In this document: positions 7,207-14,589 of the stretch, piece after piece
Position numbering within the stretch: the first letter of the stretch is position 1
Layout: each line of letters opens with the position of its first letter
NCBI GenBank assembly: GCA_002254895.1
Contig: NJDF01000012.1
Span: 1-19,442, forward strand
DNA: 19,442 bases
Direction: 5' to 3'
Source of the DNA: Thermoprotei archaeon ex4572_64
Lineage (GTDB): Archaea > Thermoproteota > Thermoprotei > Thermoproteales > Thermocladiaceae
Translations under genes and position numbers: made by a program
Notes under the pieces: generated by a model
What the model saw: the letters and a program-made list of their open reading frames with translations, nothing else
Told to the model about the DNA's origin: nothing
The model's database searches: none

Positions 7207-7212
7207 ACCTTA

Positions 7213-7218
7213 ATCACC
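7213..7218 (-). promoter_or_regulatory. Shine-Dalgarno site GGTGAT deciding the TTG start at 7206
   Basis: GGTGAT on the minus strand, complementary to the archaeal 16S rRNA 3' end, is 6 nt upstream of the TTG. It contrasts with the leaderless starts of most first genes in the window. Confidence 0.6.
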
Positions 7219-7319
7219 GATTTTAAGTGTTAACTTATGCTTAAATATGTTACTCTCAGAATAGCTTAGGAAAACCAAGCAATAAGTCTAAATTTTCTTC
7301 AATTAAAGAGTTCAAGATA

Positions 7320-7330
7320 TTTTAAAATTA
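7320..7330 (+). promoter_or_regulatory. TATA box for pantoate kinase
   Basis: TTTTAAAATTA is centred 26 nt before the GTG at 7351, which makes that GTG (or the adjacent one at 7354) the likely leaderless start. Confidence 0.55.
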
Positions 7331-7350
7331 ACAATTATGTTGAAGTTGTA

Positions 7351-8214
7351 GTGGTGAAGATATCAGTACCTATACATGTTACAGGTTTTTGGATCATACG
7401 TAGAGATAGTGATGTAATTAGAACGGGATCTGTAGGCGTTGGTATAGTGCTTAATCCTAGAATTGAAATTAGTGTTAAGATGTGTAGAGGCATTACAAAT
7501 CAGATCTACATTAATGATAGGCTTGTAAGATTGAAAATAATTGATGATGTGATCAAAGAATTCTCACCTAATGAGAGAGTAATTATTAAAGTGAACTCTA
7601 AGGTAGATCTAGGCGTAGGTTATGGTGCTAGCGGAGCCTTATGTCTAGGTACAGCTGTAGGCTTAGCGTTGATTAAAGGAATGAGTATACTCAAGGCATC
7701 ACATATTGCACATAAAGTTGAGGTTGAGAATATGACAGGTCTTGGAGATGTCGTAGCTGAATATTATGGTGGTAAACTTGTAGTTCGTGAAAAACCTGGC
7801 CCTCCTGGTATTGGAAGAGTACGCAAAATAGATGTTCCAGATGATATCAAGATACTAACCGTGCCTCTAGGTTATGAAGAGACTTGCAAAATTCTCAAGT
7901 ATGAGAATGAGATTAATCGTTATGGAGAATTAGCTTTCACGAAATTTATTAGAGATCCAAACTTTGTAAACTTTCTAAAACTTGCATATGAGTTTTCCAA
8001 AAAGTTAAACTTCATACCTAGTGATGTAGAGCAAATAATGTCGAGATTAAAAGATTTAGTACTTGGTTATTACGTCAAGAAGAAAGTTCTAGTCATTGCA
8101 TGTAGAGTTGAAAATCTTAAAAGAGTAAGTAATTACTTGAATAGTAATGGGTATGAAGTACTTATTCACGAATTAGAGAGTAGTGGAATTAGATTTCGAA
8201 GATATGGACTTTAA
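7351..8214 (+). CDS. Archaeal pantoate kinase (GHMP superfamily)
   Basis: Phosphorylates pantoate to 4-phosphopantoate with ATP, the archaeal route to coenzyme A that replaces bacterial PanC/CoaA. The 287-residue protein starts with the family N-terminus SVPIHVTGFWII, then GSVGVGIVLNP (about 26-36), the GHMP ATP loop GVGYGASGALCLGTAVGLAL (88-107), ENMTGLGDVVAEYYGG (126-141) and EKPGPPGIGRV. Length and motif order match the family. The start is GTG 7351, with a second GTG at 7354; a TATA box lies 26 nt upstream. Its usual partner, phosphopantothenate synthetase, is not in the window. It is followed by a gene-free stretch. Confidence 0.9.
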   Translation: MVKISVPIHVTGFWIIRRDSDVIRTGSVGVGIVLNPRIEISVKMCRGITNQIYINDRLVRLKIIDDVIKEFSPNERVIIKVNSKVDLGVGYGASGALCLGTAVGLALIKGMSILKASHIAHKVEVENMTGLGDVVAEYYGGKLVVREKPGPPGIGRVRKIDVPDDIKILTVPLGYEETCKILKYENEINRYGELAFTKFIRDPNFVNFLKLAYEFSKKLNFIPSDVEQIMSRLKDLVLGYYVKKKVLVIACRVENLKRVSNYLNSNGYEVLIHELESSGIRFRRYGL

Positions 8215-8295
8215 AGAATGTTGATTAGTCTCTAAGTATCTATAGAAATCTTACCGAGGTGAAAACTTTTTCTTAAAATGATCTGGAGTACTCTA

Positions 8296-8325
8296 AGTTT
8301 TTAGAACTTCTGAAGAACTAAAACT
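8296..8325. repeat. Imperfect inverted repeat (hairpin)
   Basis: Arms 8296-8309 and 8313-8325 pair as AGTTTT/AAAACT, AG/CT and CTT/AAG around a CTG loop, with a one-base bulge and an AA/AA mismatch. It lies 80 bases after the pantoate kinase stop and has no T-run after it, so a terminator role is unproven. Confidence 0.4.
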
Positions 8326-8373
8326 ACAATTAAAAAGAGAGTTAAGAATATTTAATTGAGAAAATACGTGAAA

Positions 8374-8472
8374 CGTCCCTCTGTAGTTGTTTTTACTTTT
8401 TGTTGTTTCTTCCCCGAGGGGACGCACATGCTTGGGGTTTGGGGGGAAGCAATGCTTTCCCGTTGATTCAAG
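8374..8472. ncRNA. Candidate structured non-coding RNA (GC-rich island)
   Basis: Within very AT-rich intergenic DNA, bases 8411-8462 are about 60 percent G+C. CGTCCC at 8374-8379 can pair with GGGACG at 8418-8423. GGGGAAGC (8443-8450) pairs over eight positions with GCTTTCCC (8454-8461) around an AAT loop, including one G-U pair that is only stable on the plus strand. TATA-like elements exist for both directions: about 8346-8356 for a plus transcript from near 8377, and a palindromic TTTATAAA at 8486-8493 for a minus transcript from near 8463. In AT-rich hyperthermophiles such islands usually mark functional RNAs. I do not recognise it as tRNA, SRP RNA, RNase P RNA or an H/ACA guide. Confidence 0.45.
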
Positions 8473-8617
8473 TTACTTTACCTGTTTTATAAAGCCATCT
8501 TTTTAAAACTTTCAACCCTCAAGAAAAATTTAACCATCAAAAACTATTAATTAATAACTAAAATATAACAGCCTTAACTAACTTAAATATCTAACAAGCA
8601 GAACCAAAGAGAGAAAA

Positions 8618-8626
8618 GTATATAAG
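8618..8626 (+). promoter_or_regulatory. TATA box for htpX
   Basis: AGTATATAA is centred about 39 nt before the ATG at 8661, so the leader should be about 13 nt without a clear Shine-Dalgarno motif. Confidence 0.55.
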
Positions 8627-8660
8627 CTCGTACGTAATTGACACACTAGGATCATAAACT

Positions 8661-9650
8661 ATGAGCGTGTGGAAGTTAAGAGCTGTTATGTTTACATGTT
8701 TCCTAGGTACAATAATTGTAGGTTCAGCTATACTATATGGAGTGACTACATACATTCTTAAAGCAAGCATCACAATTACCGCAATTGCAGCCTTCGTCAC
8801 TGGCTTAGCAATCATTCAGTGGCTACTTGCACCTAAAATCATAGAGGCAGTTTACAGCGTTGAAGAGGCGGATCCTGTAAGATACGGCTGGCTTCATGAA
8901 GTAGTTGAAGAATTAGCTGAAGCTTCTGGTCTTAAGAAGAAGCCTAAAGTGATGATTGCACACATACCAATACCTAACGCTTTTGCCTATGGTTCACCAA
9001 TCACAGGACCTAGAGTTGCTGTAACTGACGCTTTATTGAGAATTTTAAATAAAGATGAACTTAAAGCTGTTCTTGGTCATGAAATTGGTCATCTAAGACA
9101 TAGAGATGTTGCTTGGATGCTTGCAATCTCACTACTACCCATGCTAATTTACTATCTTGGTGACATACTGATGAGGTATGGATTTTTTGGATCAATTTTT
9201 GGAGGAGAAGCTAGAGAAGGAGCTCCATCATGGTTAATACTCATAGCTATAGGAGTAGCTCTACTTGTTGTAGCCTTCATACTGAACCTCTTTGTACTTG
9301 CATTTAGTAGATTTAGAGAGTACTTTGCAGATAGGCATTCAGTGAAACTTGTACCAAATGGTGGTAAATTACTGCAGAGAGCTCTTGCCAAGATAGTACT
9401 TGCCTCTAAATACAACTTTGATGAGCAGGAACTTGCAAGATTTTCACAATTTAGAGCTCTCTTCATTCAAGATGTAACCACTAAAGTCAAACCACACTTT
9501 AGAGATGTATCTTCATTTATTGAGTACTTAAAATCTAAACCATTAACGCTAGGTGAGAAAATAGCTGAACTCTTCTCAACTCATCCAAACATTAAGAAGA
9601 GATTAATTATGCTTGATAAGTTTAACGAGGAATACTGGTCAAAGTACTAA
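8661..9650 (+). CDS. htpX: HtpX-like membrane zinc metalloprotease (M48)
   Basis: Membrane-embedded protease for quality control of membrane proteins. 329 residues. Hydrophobic spans lie at about 8-30, 37-58, 150-168 and 190-215. The zinc motif HEIGH is at 140-144 (catalytic E141), and the third ligand is E220 in FREYFADRHS, the classic M48 downstream glutamate. NAFAYGSP (106-112), ahead of the HEIGH motif, is also typical of HtpX. A basic cytosolic C-terminus contains THPNIKKRL, the conserved HP pair near the end of HtpX proteins. Length and order are normal. The ATG is the first in frame and lies downstream of a TATA box. It appears monocistronic, since the next gene has its own TATA element. 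Confidence 0.95.
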   Translation: MSVWKLRAVMFTCFLGTIIVGSAILYGVTTYILKASITITAIAAFVTGLAIIQWLLAPKIIEAVYSVEEADPVRYGWLHEVVEELAEASGLKKKPKVMIAHIPIPNAFAYGSPITGPRVAVTDALLRILNKDELKAVLGHEIGHLRHRDVAWMLAISLLPMLIYYLGDILMRYGFFGSIFGGEAREGAPSWLILIAIGVALLVVAFILNLFVLAFSRFREYFADRHSVKLVPNGGKLLQRALAKIVLASKYNFDEQELARFSQFRALFIQDVTTKVKPHFRDVSSFIEYLKSKPLTLGEKIAELFSTHPNIKKRLIMLDKFNEEYWSKY

Positions 9651-9661
9651 ACTAATCTAAA

Positions 9662-9671
9662 CCTTAAAAAT
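9662..9671 (+). promoter_or_regulatory. TATA-like box for the ATP-grasp gene
   Basis: CCTTAAAAAT is centred about 27 nt before the ATG at 9694, consistent with a leaderless mRNA. Confidence 0.5.
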
Positions 9672-9693
9672 CATTAAAACAATCATCTCTTAT

Positions 9694-10515
9694 ATGCCTA
9701 GCCATACTATAGCCATAATTGGAGACTCAACAATACCTGACTATCCATGTAGAGATTTAATTAACTATGCACGACAATCTGGATGCAGCGTTAAGTATGT
9801 TCCTCTATCAAGACTATCAATAATTATTGATAATGACGTTAAGGTATGCTTAAGAGAGCATGTTTTTAATCCTGAAGGTATATTTTTGAGAAGTATAGGT
9901 TTGCTCATAGATCTTGAGCAATATTTGAGAAGAATAGCACTAATTAGATATCTAGAACATTCAGGAATCATAACTATAAATCCACTTGATGCATTACTTA
10001 GAAGCAGAAATAAGCTTGAAACAATGCTCATACTTCACGCTAAGAAATTACCTACACCACCAACAGTGAGTACTGAAGATTTACTATACGCATACATGAC
10101 AGATGCTGATGTTGCTTTTCATGTAATGAAAACTTTAATTAATTTCAAAAAGCCAATATATATCCAGAAGTATGTGAATAAGCCTAATAGAGATATTAGA
10201 GTTATGGTTATAGACGGTGAAGTGTTTGGATGTATATACAGAATATCTATCGACGGAAATTGGAAGACAAACATTGCACAAGGAGCTATTGGTAAACCTT
10301 GTGAAAATCCTGATCCAGAACTAGAAGAAATTGCCATAAGAGCAGTTGAGGCTTTAGGACTAGTATATGGTGGTGTAGATATTGGTGAGAGTAGTAATGG
10401 GTATGTAATCTTCGAAGTGAATGGCTCACCAGACTGGAGAGAATTAACTAAGGTTCTTGGTAAAAATCCTGCAGTAAGACTTATAGAGGTAATGATTAGT
10501 AGGTTAAGAAGATAA
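9694..10515 (+). CDS. RimK/LysX/MptN-family ATP-grasp ligase lacking part of its central ATP-binding region
   Basis: Family members add an amino acid, often glutamate, to a carboxyl group using ATP (RimK, LysX, MptN, CofF). Recognisable here are RNKLETMLILHAKKLPTPPTVSTE (105-128), then YIQKYVNKPNRDIRVMVIDGEVFG (156-179), NWKTNIAQGA (189-198), GVDI (227-230) and the metal-binding FEVNGSPDW (240-248). What is missing is the segment normally found between PTPPT...TE and VAFHVMKTL: the VVKPxxGSxGxG strand and flexible glycine loop holding an ATP-contacting lysine. About 25-35 residues appear to be lost in frame near residue 134 (base 10096). With 273 residues it is correspondingly short. The exact substrate cannot be told, and activity is doubtful unless this is a true variant. 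Confidence 0.85.
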   Translation: MPSHTIAIIGDSTIPDYPCRDLINYARQSGCSVKYVPLSRLSIIIDNDVKVCLREHVFNPEGIFLRSIGLLIDLEQYLRRIALIRYLEHSGIITINPLDALLRSRNKLETMLILHAKKLPTPPTVSTEDLLYAYMTDADVAFHVMKTLINFKKPIYIQKYVNKPNRDIRVMVIDGEVFGCIYRISIDGNWKTNIAQGAIGKPCENPDPELEEIAIRAVEALGLVYGGVDIGESSNGYVIFEVNGSPDWRELTKVLGKNPAVRLIEVMISRLRR

Positions 10516-10517
10516 AA

Positions 10518-10527
10518 GGTTTATAAT
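10518..10527 (+). promoter_or_regulatory. TATA box for the small zinc-ribbon gene
   Basis: GGTTTATAAT is centred about 33 nt before the TTG at 10557, giving a leader of a few nucleotides at most. Confidence 0.45.
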
Positions 10528-10556
10528 CTTCATTAATGTGAGAATAATCGATAACT

Positions 10557-10769
10557 TTGACTAGATGGATCATAAGGTGTACGAGGTGTGGAGTTGAAAA
10601 ACAGTTCAATGTAGCTTTTGACCTGACAATCTATGGTAGTTCAATATGGCTATACTGTAAGAATTGTAAAGCAAATACTGAACATAAAGTTCTTGGCTTT
10701 ATCGACGATGATACTGAAAGATTTGTACATTTCGATGAAGCAGTAACTATAAAGTTTAGATCAGTTTAG
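10557..10769 (+). CDS. Small zinc-ribbon protein
   Basis: 70 residues with two CxxC knuckles, C8/C11 (RCTRCG) and C34/C37 (YCKNCKANTEHKVLG), spaced for a zinc ribbon. The second knuckle followed by NTEHKVLG resembles small crenarchaeal ribbon proteins of unknown role; nucleic-acid or protein binding is a guess. It begins with TTG at 10557; the only nearby ATG (10564) is out of frame. It has its own TATA box. Its last codons overlap the convergent CdvA-like gene by 4 bases, the two stops sharing TTAG. Confidence 0.7.
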   Translation: MTRWIIRCTRCGVEKQFNVAFDLTIYGSSIWLYCKNCKANTEHKVLGFIDDDTERFVHFDEAVTIKFRSV

Positions 10770-11434
10770 CCTAGACAATCATTCTGTAGCTCCATCTTTA
10801 ACATACTTAATTTAGATTTCTCCTTACGAACATTATCTATAATCTTATCAAGCATCTCTAATTCCTTTTCTTCCTCTATGTTTAAACTCTCAAGTATTTT
10901 CTTAATGAGCAACTCGCTTCTTCTCTTATCGTAATCTTGATACTTTCTATCTAGATCATTAATCATTTCATCTATTTGATTGATAGTATCTATGCATAGT
11001 TTAACAAGCTTATTTCTCTCTTTTTCAATTTTCTCTTTAGCTTGAGAGAAGATCTCACTATTAATTTTTCCCTGAATCAATAGATCATTAAGTTTAATTA
11101 ACTTATCATTGTATTCTCGAATTTTACTTTTAATTACTTCAATATCTCTAGTTATAGTTGATATTGCTTTATCATGATCTTGACTAGATGATAAGTTTAA
11201 GATTATCTTATTACTCACTATGTTGAAATTATCTTCATTAACCTCAATCTCTCTTTCCTCACCAGTTAATGTTCTAATTATGAGGCCCTTTATAGTTTGC
11301 GACTTCTTGAATATCTTGACACCAGAGACGTATCCTAAAGGTAGACCAGTATTACTATATACTGGAAGTCCAATTAATCTCCTATACCTATCCTGTCTAT
11401 TCTTACTCATTCTTGAAAATAGTTTGAAAATCAC
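10766..11434 (-). CDS. PRC-barrel plus coiled-coil protein, CdvA-like
   Basis: 222 residues. A PRC-barrel occupies about 16-80 (RYRRLIGLPVYSNTGLPLGYVSGVKIF ... KGLIIRTLTGEEREIEV), followed by about 130 residues of charged heptad-like helix (IEVIKSKIREYNDKLIKLNDLLIQGKINSEIFSQAKEKIEKERNKL and onward). This order, with the short GKINSEIF break between helices, is that of CdvA, the membrane-binding protein that recruits ESCRT-III in crenarchaeal cell division. CdvA normally begins the cdvABC operon; here no ESCRT-III or Vps4 gene is adjacent, so it may be a paralogue. The start is GTG 11434 or, eight codons later, ATG 11410. The C-terminal E3B motif known from CdvA is not obvious. Confidence 0.7.
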   Translation of the reverse strand: MIFKLFSRMSKNRQDRYRRLIGLPVYSNTGLPLGYVSGVKIFKKSQTIKGLIIRTLTGEEREIEVNEDNFNIVSNKIILNLSSSQDHDKAISTITRDIEVIKSKIREYNDKLIKLNDLLIQGKINSEIFSQAKEKIEKERNKLVKLCIDTINQIDEMINDLDRKYQDYDKRRSELLIKKILESLNIEEEKELEMLDKIIDNVRKEKSKLSMLKMELQNDCLG

Positions 11435-11450
11435 ATTTTTCTTTAACCTT

Positions 11451-11461
11451 AAGATATATTA
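11451..11461. promoter_or_regulatory. TATA box between the CdvA-like and UDG genes, possibly shared
   Basis: AAGATATATTA is centred 29 nt before the UDG ATG at 11485. The same ATATAT core lies about 22 nt before GTG 11434 on the other strand. The plus direction is the better fit. Confidence 0.5.
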
Positions 11462-11484
11462 ATCCTCATCGTGTAAAAAAGCAT

Positions 11485-12114
11485 ATGTCCTACACTGAGA
11501 CATATGATGAACTTGTTAAAGAAATTCTAAATTGTAGTAAGTGTGAACTTCATAAGCATAGAAGAAGAGCAGTTCCTGGTGAAGGCCCATTAAATGCAGA
11601 GGTTATGATAGTAGGTGAAGCACCTGGTGAGAAAGAGGATATTGAGGGAAGACCTTTCGTAGGTCCTGCAGGTCAATTACTTACCAAGATCTTAGAGAAG
11701 ACAAGTTTATCTAGAAGTCAAGCATATATTACAAACATTGTCAAATGTAGACCGCCTGAAAATCGCGATCCTAAACCTGAAGAGATTAATGCATGTCTAC
11801 CTTATCTAGTTAAGCAAATCTTAATAATCAAGCCTAAAGTTATAATTTGTCTTGGCAGGCATAGTGCTAGAGAGTTGTTAAGACTTTCAGGTATGAGAAG
11901 CAAATATACGCAATCAATATCTAGAATTAGGGGGCAAATCTTTGATGTAAATATTCAAAACCATAGAGTAATACTGACCGCAACATACCATCCAGCTTCA
12001 GCGCTTTATGATCCCTCTAAGAGGGAAATTATTGAAAATGACTTACGTAAAGTTATTGATAGTGTGAAGTTAATGTACACTTGTAGAAGATCATTAATTA
12101 CAGATTACTTATAA
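11485..12114 (+). CDS. Family 4 uracil-DNA glycosylase with Fe-S cluster
   Basis: Removes uracil from DNA, the first step of base-excision repair after cytosine deamination, a constant hazard at high temperature. 209 residues. The four cluster ligands are visible: C17 and C20 (NCSKC), C88 (IVKCRPP) and C104 (INACLPYL). Active-site motif A is GEAPGEKED at 44-52, and the later motif is HPAS at 169-172. This is the standard family 4 (UDGa) layout. The C-terminal tail RRSLITDYL is a plausible though degenerate PCNA-binding motif. It has its own TATA box and overlaps the end of the convergent glycosyltransferase remnant by 6 bases. Confidence 0.95.
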   Translation: MSYTETYDELVKEILNCSKCELHKHRRRAVPGEGPLNAEVMIVGEAPGEKEDIEGRPFVGPAGQLLTKILEKTSLSRSQAYITNIVKCRPPENRDPKPEEINACLPYLVKQILIIKPKVIICLGRHSARELLRLSGMRSKYTQSISRIRGQIFDVNIQNHRVILTATYHPASALYDPSKREIIENDLRKVIDSVKLMYTCRRSLITDYL

Positions 12115-12960
12115 AGTACCACGTAACAATCTATATAGTCCTCTACCTAGACATAAAGTTAGAGGTAATGTTAGTAATGTAATTGTGAATAACATCTTTA
12201 CAATACTCAATATCTGAAGAGTAAGTACTATAGAGAAGTATATAACTTCAATAATAACTCCATGACGATATTTTCTGACACCCTTAGGTGTAGGTATCCA
12301 CTTAAAAGACCATCCAGACAAGCCGAGCAGTAAAGACCATGCCATTCTTGGAATGGCAAGTATGTAAGCCATGTTTATGGAATTAATGCTCATTAAATCC
12401 TTTAAACATAACTTACCTAAAGTTAAGTACATACTCAAAACGTATAATGTGACTGCAAAGATTGAGAATGAAGTGATGATAAGTAAGGTCAAGTAATTTA
12501 AGTTAATACCCATGACGCAAAATATGTACATGATAATGATTATGGGTATGATCGTCATGTATGCCAGATATTGGCAGAGATAAAGTAAGACTATGAAGTT
12601 TCTCCAAGATTTTAAAAAGTACTTAAAATACCTTCTCACAATACTTATCGTACCGTAAGCCCACCTACACTGTTGTAAAGTGAAGGAGTAGTAATTACTT
12701 GGAGCTTCCAGTAGTATGTAGGTGTCCTCGCAATACTTGATATTAACGTCATTTATAAGCAGCCTCACGCCAAGCTCGACATCTTCAAGAATAGTTTCTG
12801 GAAATCCATTAACTAACTTTAATGTAGAGTACTTAATGCAAAGACCACTACCTAATGTGGGTATCCAGCCAGTATATCTGTAAAGTCCTTTTAAGAACTT
12901 GAAGAAATATTCATAACCTAATTTCTGTCCTCTTGCTAATACATCAACTCTAAATTGCTT
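12109..12960 (-). pseudogene. Family 2 glycosyltransferase, C-terminal fragment (second reading frame)
   Basis: Reading the minus strand from 12960 gives an open frame that continues the glycosyltransferase in a different frame from its N-terminal part. It contains RVDVLARGQKLGYEYFFK, WIPTLGSGLCI, the catalytic-base region LEDVELGVRL (typical TED-like motif of cellulose-synthase-type enzymes), the QQCRWAYGT box (QxxRW) and then four hydrophobic spans toward the C-terminus. No ATG, GTG or TTG opens this frame before a GTG at 12768, which would leave out the catalytic-base motif. The fragment joins the preceding one within about 25 bases but in a shifted frame, and the DxD region is missing between them. 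A family 2 membrane glycosyltransferase for surface polysaccharide or S-layer glycan is the likely ancestor. Confidence 0.7.
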
Positions 12961-13349
12961 AAAGCGTAGTTTAGAGCTCCACCTTTATATCCTTTAGCTT
13001 TAGGTCTATGTAGTATCTTAACATCTCTCTGAAAATTCACTCTCCTCATGGCTTTAAGCAACTTTTCAGGCTCATCCTCATCAATAATGAAGATTAGATT
13101 GTAATGGATTGAGGTACTCACCTGCATAATACTCTTTAAGAAACTTTCAATTACATCTTCACTCTCTCTCCTTATAGGCACTAGGATGAATATTTCTTCA
13201 CCTCTCTTTCTACTCTCTAACACGTCTACCCTATAGATACTTCTCGCACCTTTTAAAGATAAGACTGATTGAAGTAGTGAAGGATAAAAGGCAATAATGA
13301 TTAGAATTGTAAGTATTGACGTTAAGAATGTAACTATCACTTCTCTCAA
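12936..13349 (-). pseudogene. Family 2 glycosyltransferase, N-terminal fragment (first reading frame)
   Basis: 137 residues: a transmembrane helix at about 8-30, then the nucleotide-binding half of a GT-A fold (EIFILVPIRRESEDVIESFLKSIM, the acidic IIDEDEPE loop, and KAKGYKGGALNYALSN, the family KxGALN motif). It stops with TAG a few codons later, just before the DxD metal-binding segment would come. The start is TTG at 13349 inside the TTGA overlap with the DUF1152 stop, or GTG at 13340; GAGAGG sits upstream. It is the third gene of the minus operon rpl40e-DUF1152-GT. With the C-terminal fragment it forms one gene that has lost roughly 50-60 codons and its frame. Confidence 0.7.
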
Positions 13350-14377
13350 CCTCTCTTCTTTACTCTTTTCTCCAAGTTTGTAATTATGTTTAGAAGTTCT
13401 GTACTTGATGGATATTTGCCTGTAGTTCTGTAGTATCTGTAGAGTTCATACTCAATATGCAACTCAGTTACTACTCCATTACTTTCCAAAATCTTAGAGG
13501 CTTCTATAATGCTATTAGCAGTTACTATTTTCTGCGCGAGATTGTTCATACTGAATACGTGATCAACATTTAGATAGTAGGTTATTGTTGCATCGATATC
13601 AACATTGACTTTTCTGACACCTCCTCTTAACACCTTGATACCTCTAAACCCCTTAAAAGCATCGATAGGTATCTTACTTGCTTCTGAATATGCGTACTTT
13701 AAGACTTCTTCCATGAGTTCAACATCACTCTTAGTAATTCCTTTAGCACCTAGATAGCCACCCCTAGCTGCTGCCTCACTTATCCTTGAAAGCACATAGT
13801 GTTTAGGTAATTCACCATCAACTCCTGGTCCTAGTATGCCAATGATGACAGGTATGTTCAGCTCTCTATGTAGCTTCCAGAGAATTGTAAGCATATATGC
13901 ATCAGCTAGGGGACTTTTTAATCCATGCTCAAGACCTTGAGCAAGAACGTCACCTCCCACATCAATACCAAAAATGGCTTCAACTCTCTCATCAATACAA
14001 AGTTTCTTCAATTCTTCACATATCAGTGAGATAGGTCTATTTATATCAATTATTAAACCCTTAACTTTAAGTACTTTAGAGACATTAACTATCTGTGGTA
14101 CAATCACTCTTCTATCATCACCTCTAATAGCGTAACTATTCTCATTGGCATAAGCTAGGGAACTACCTATCCTTTCAATATTTACAAATTCTTCGAGACT
14201 TATAGGTCCTGGATTTGGATCTATAACGAATCTCTCCCAAGGAATAGCTCCCAAAATTGCTTCTAAACCTGAAGTAATTACTAGTCTATATGTTGGTATT
14301 GAGCCAATGACGTCACCTCCACCACCAATACCTATAACTAAGACTTTGTCTGCATTACCTATGATATCTTCAATCAT
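13346..14377 (-). CDS. DUF1152 family protein
   Basis: 343 residues, typical length for this archaeal/bacterial family of unknown function. Signature features are the glycine-rich N-terminal motif VLVIGIGGGGDVIGSIPTYRL (about residues 13-33), the LGAIPWERFVIDPNPGPIS block (42-60), FGIDVGGDVLAQG (136-148) and GPGVDGELP. The Rossmann-like start suggests nucleotide or phosphate binding, but no activity is established. The ATG at 14377 follows the rpl40e stop by one base (TAGCATG), so it is co-transcribed with a ribosomal protein gene. Its TGA overlaps the start of the glycosyltransferase fragment. Confidence 0.85.
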   Translation of the reverse strand: MIEDIIGNADKVLVIGIGGGGDVIGSIPTYRLVITSGLEAILGAIPWERFVIDPNPGPISLEEFVNIERIGSSLAYANENSYAIRGDDRRVIVPQIVNVSKVLKVKGLIIDINRPISLICEELKKLCIDERVEAIFGIDVGGDVLAQGLEHGLKSPLADAYMLTILWKLHRELNIPVIIGILGPGVDGELPKHYVLSRISEAAARGGYLGAKGITKSDVELMEEVLKYAYSEASKIPIDAFKGFRGIKVLRGGVRKVNVDIDATITYYLNVDHVFSMNNLAQKIVTANSIIEASKILESNGVVTELHIEYELYRYYRTTGKYPSSTELLNIITNLEKRVKKRG

Positions 14378-14378
14378 G

Positions 14379-14537
14379 CTACTTCTTCTTTAATCTTTTA
14401 GGTCTTAAGTTTTTACTTTTACATCTTCTACACTTCTCAGCACCTAAAGGATTGCGAGCACCACATTTTCTACAGATCCAGTAACCGAATCTGTGCTCCA
14501 TAGCAATTCTCAACTTTTCAGGATCAGTAATTGGCAT
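14379..14537 (-). CDS. rpl40e: Large ribosomal subunit protein eL40 (L40e)
   Basis: A 52-residue protein. It starts [18 protein letters not shown], has a zinc ribbon with C22, C25, C36 and C39 ([11 protein letters not shown] ... [13 protein letters not shown]) and ends in a lysine-rich tail. This is the archaeal eL40 layout (in eukaryotes the same protein is fused to ubiquitin). The ATG at 14537 is 27 nt from the centre of the TATA box at 14561-14568, so it is leaderless. It is the first gene of a minus-strand operon with the DUF1152 gene. Confidence 0.93.
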   Translation of the reverse strand: MPITDPEKLRIAMEHRFGYWICRKCGARNPLGAEKCRRCKSKNLRPKRLKKK

Positions 14538-14560
14538 GAAATTAGTGGAATACTATAGAC

Positions 14561-14568
14561 TTTATAAA
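14561..14568. promoter_or_regulatory. Palindromic TATA box shared by rpl40e (minus) and the DUF504 gene (plus)
   Basis: TTTATAAA is a perfect palindrome. Its centre is 25-26 nt before the plus ATG at 14590 and 27-28 nt before the minus ATG at 14537, so both leaderless starts sit at the expected distance. No second TATA box is visible in the 52 bases between them. Confidence 0.7.
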
Positions 14569-14589
14569 TCTTAGTTGACATTAAGTAAC

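Larger units (their letters stand above)
8215..8660. other. Gene-free stretch with a structured RNA candidate and the htpX promoter
   Basis: I find no credible protein gene in these 446 bases. From left to right it holds an inverted repeat (8296-8325), a GC-rich structured island (about 8374-8472), a palindromic TATA-like TTTATAAA (8486-8493) and the htpX TATA box (8618-8626). Confidence 0.7.

Noticed and set aside
8257..8305. GAGGTGA followed by a short frame starting ATG ATC TGG, a possible leader peptide.
   Set aside because: The spacing from the site to the ATG is about 15 nt, the frame is only eight codons, and no gene follows closely that it could regulate.
8374..8472. H/ACA guide, SRP RNA or a fluoride riboswitch as identity of the GC-rich island.
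   Set aside because: No upper stem with a K-turn and correctly placed ACA, no SRP core, and no riboswitch consensus could be found; left as an unassigned RNA candidate.
12936..12970. Programmed frameshift joining the two glycosyltransferase frames.
   Set aside because: No convincing slippery heptamer is present, and the DxD-containing codons are absent altogether, so recoding could not restore the enzyme.
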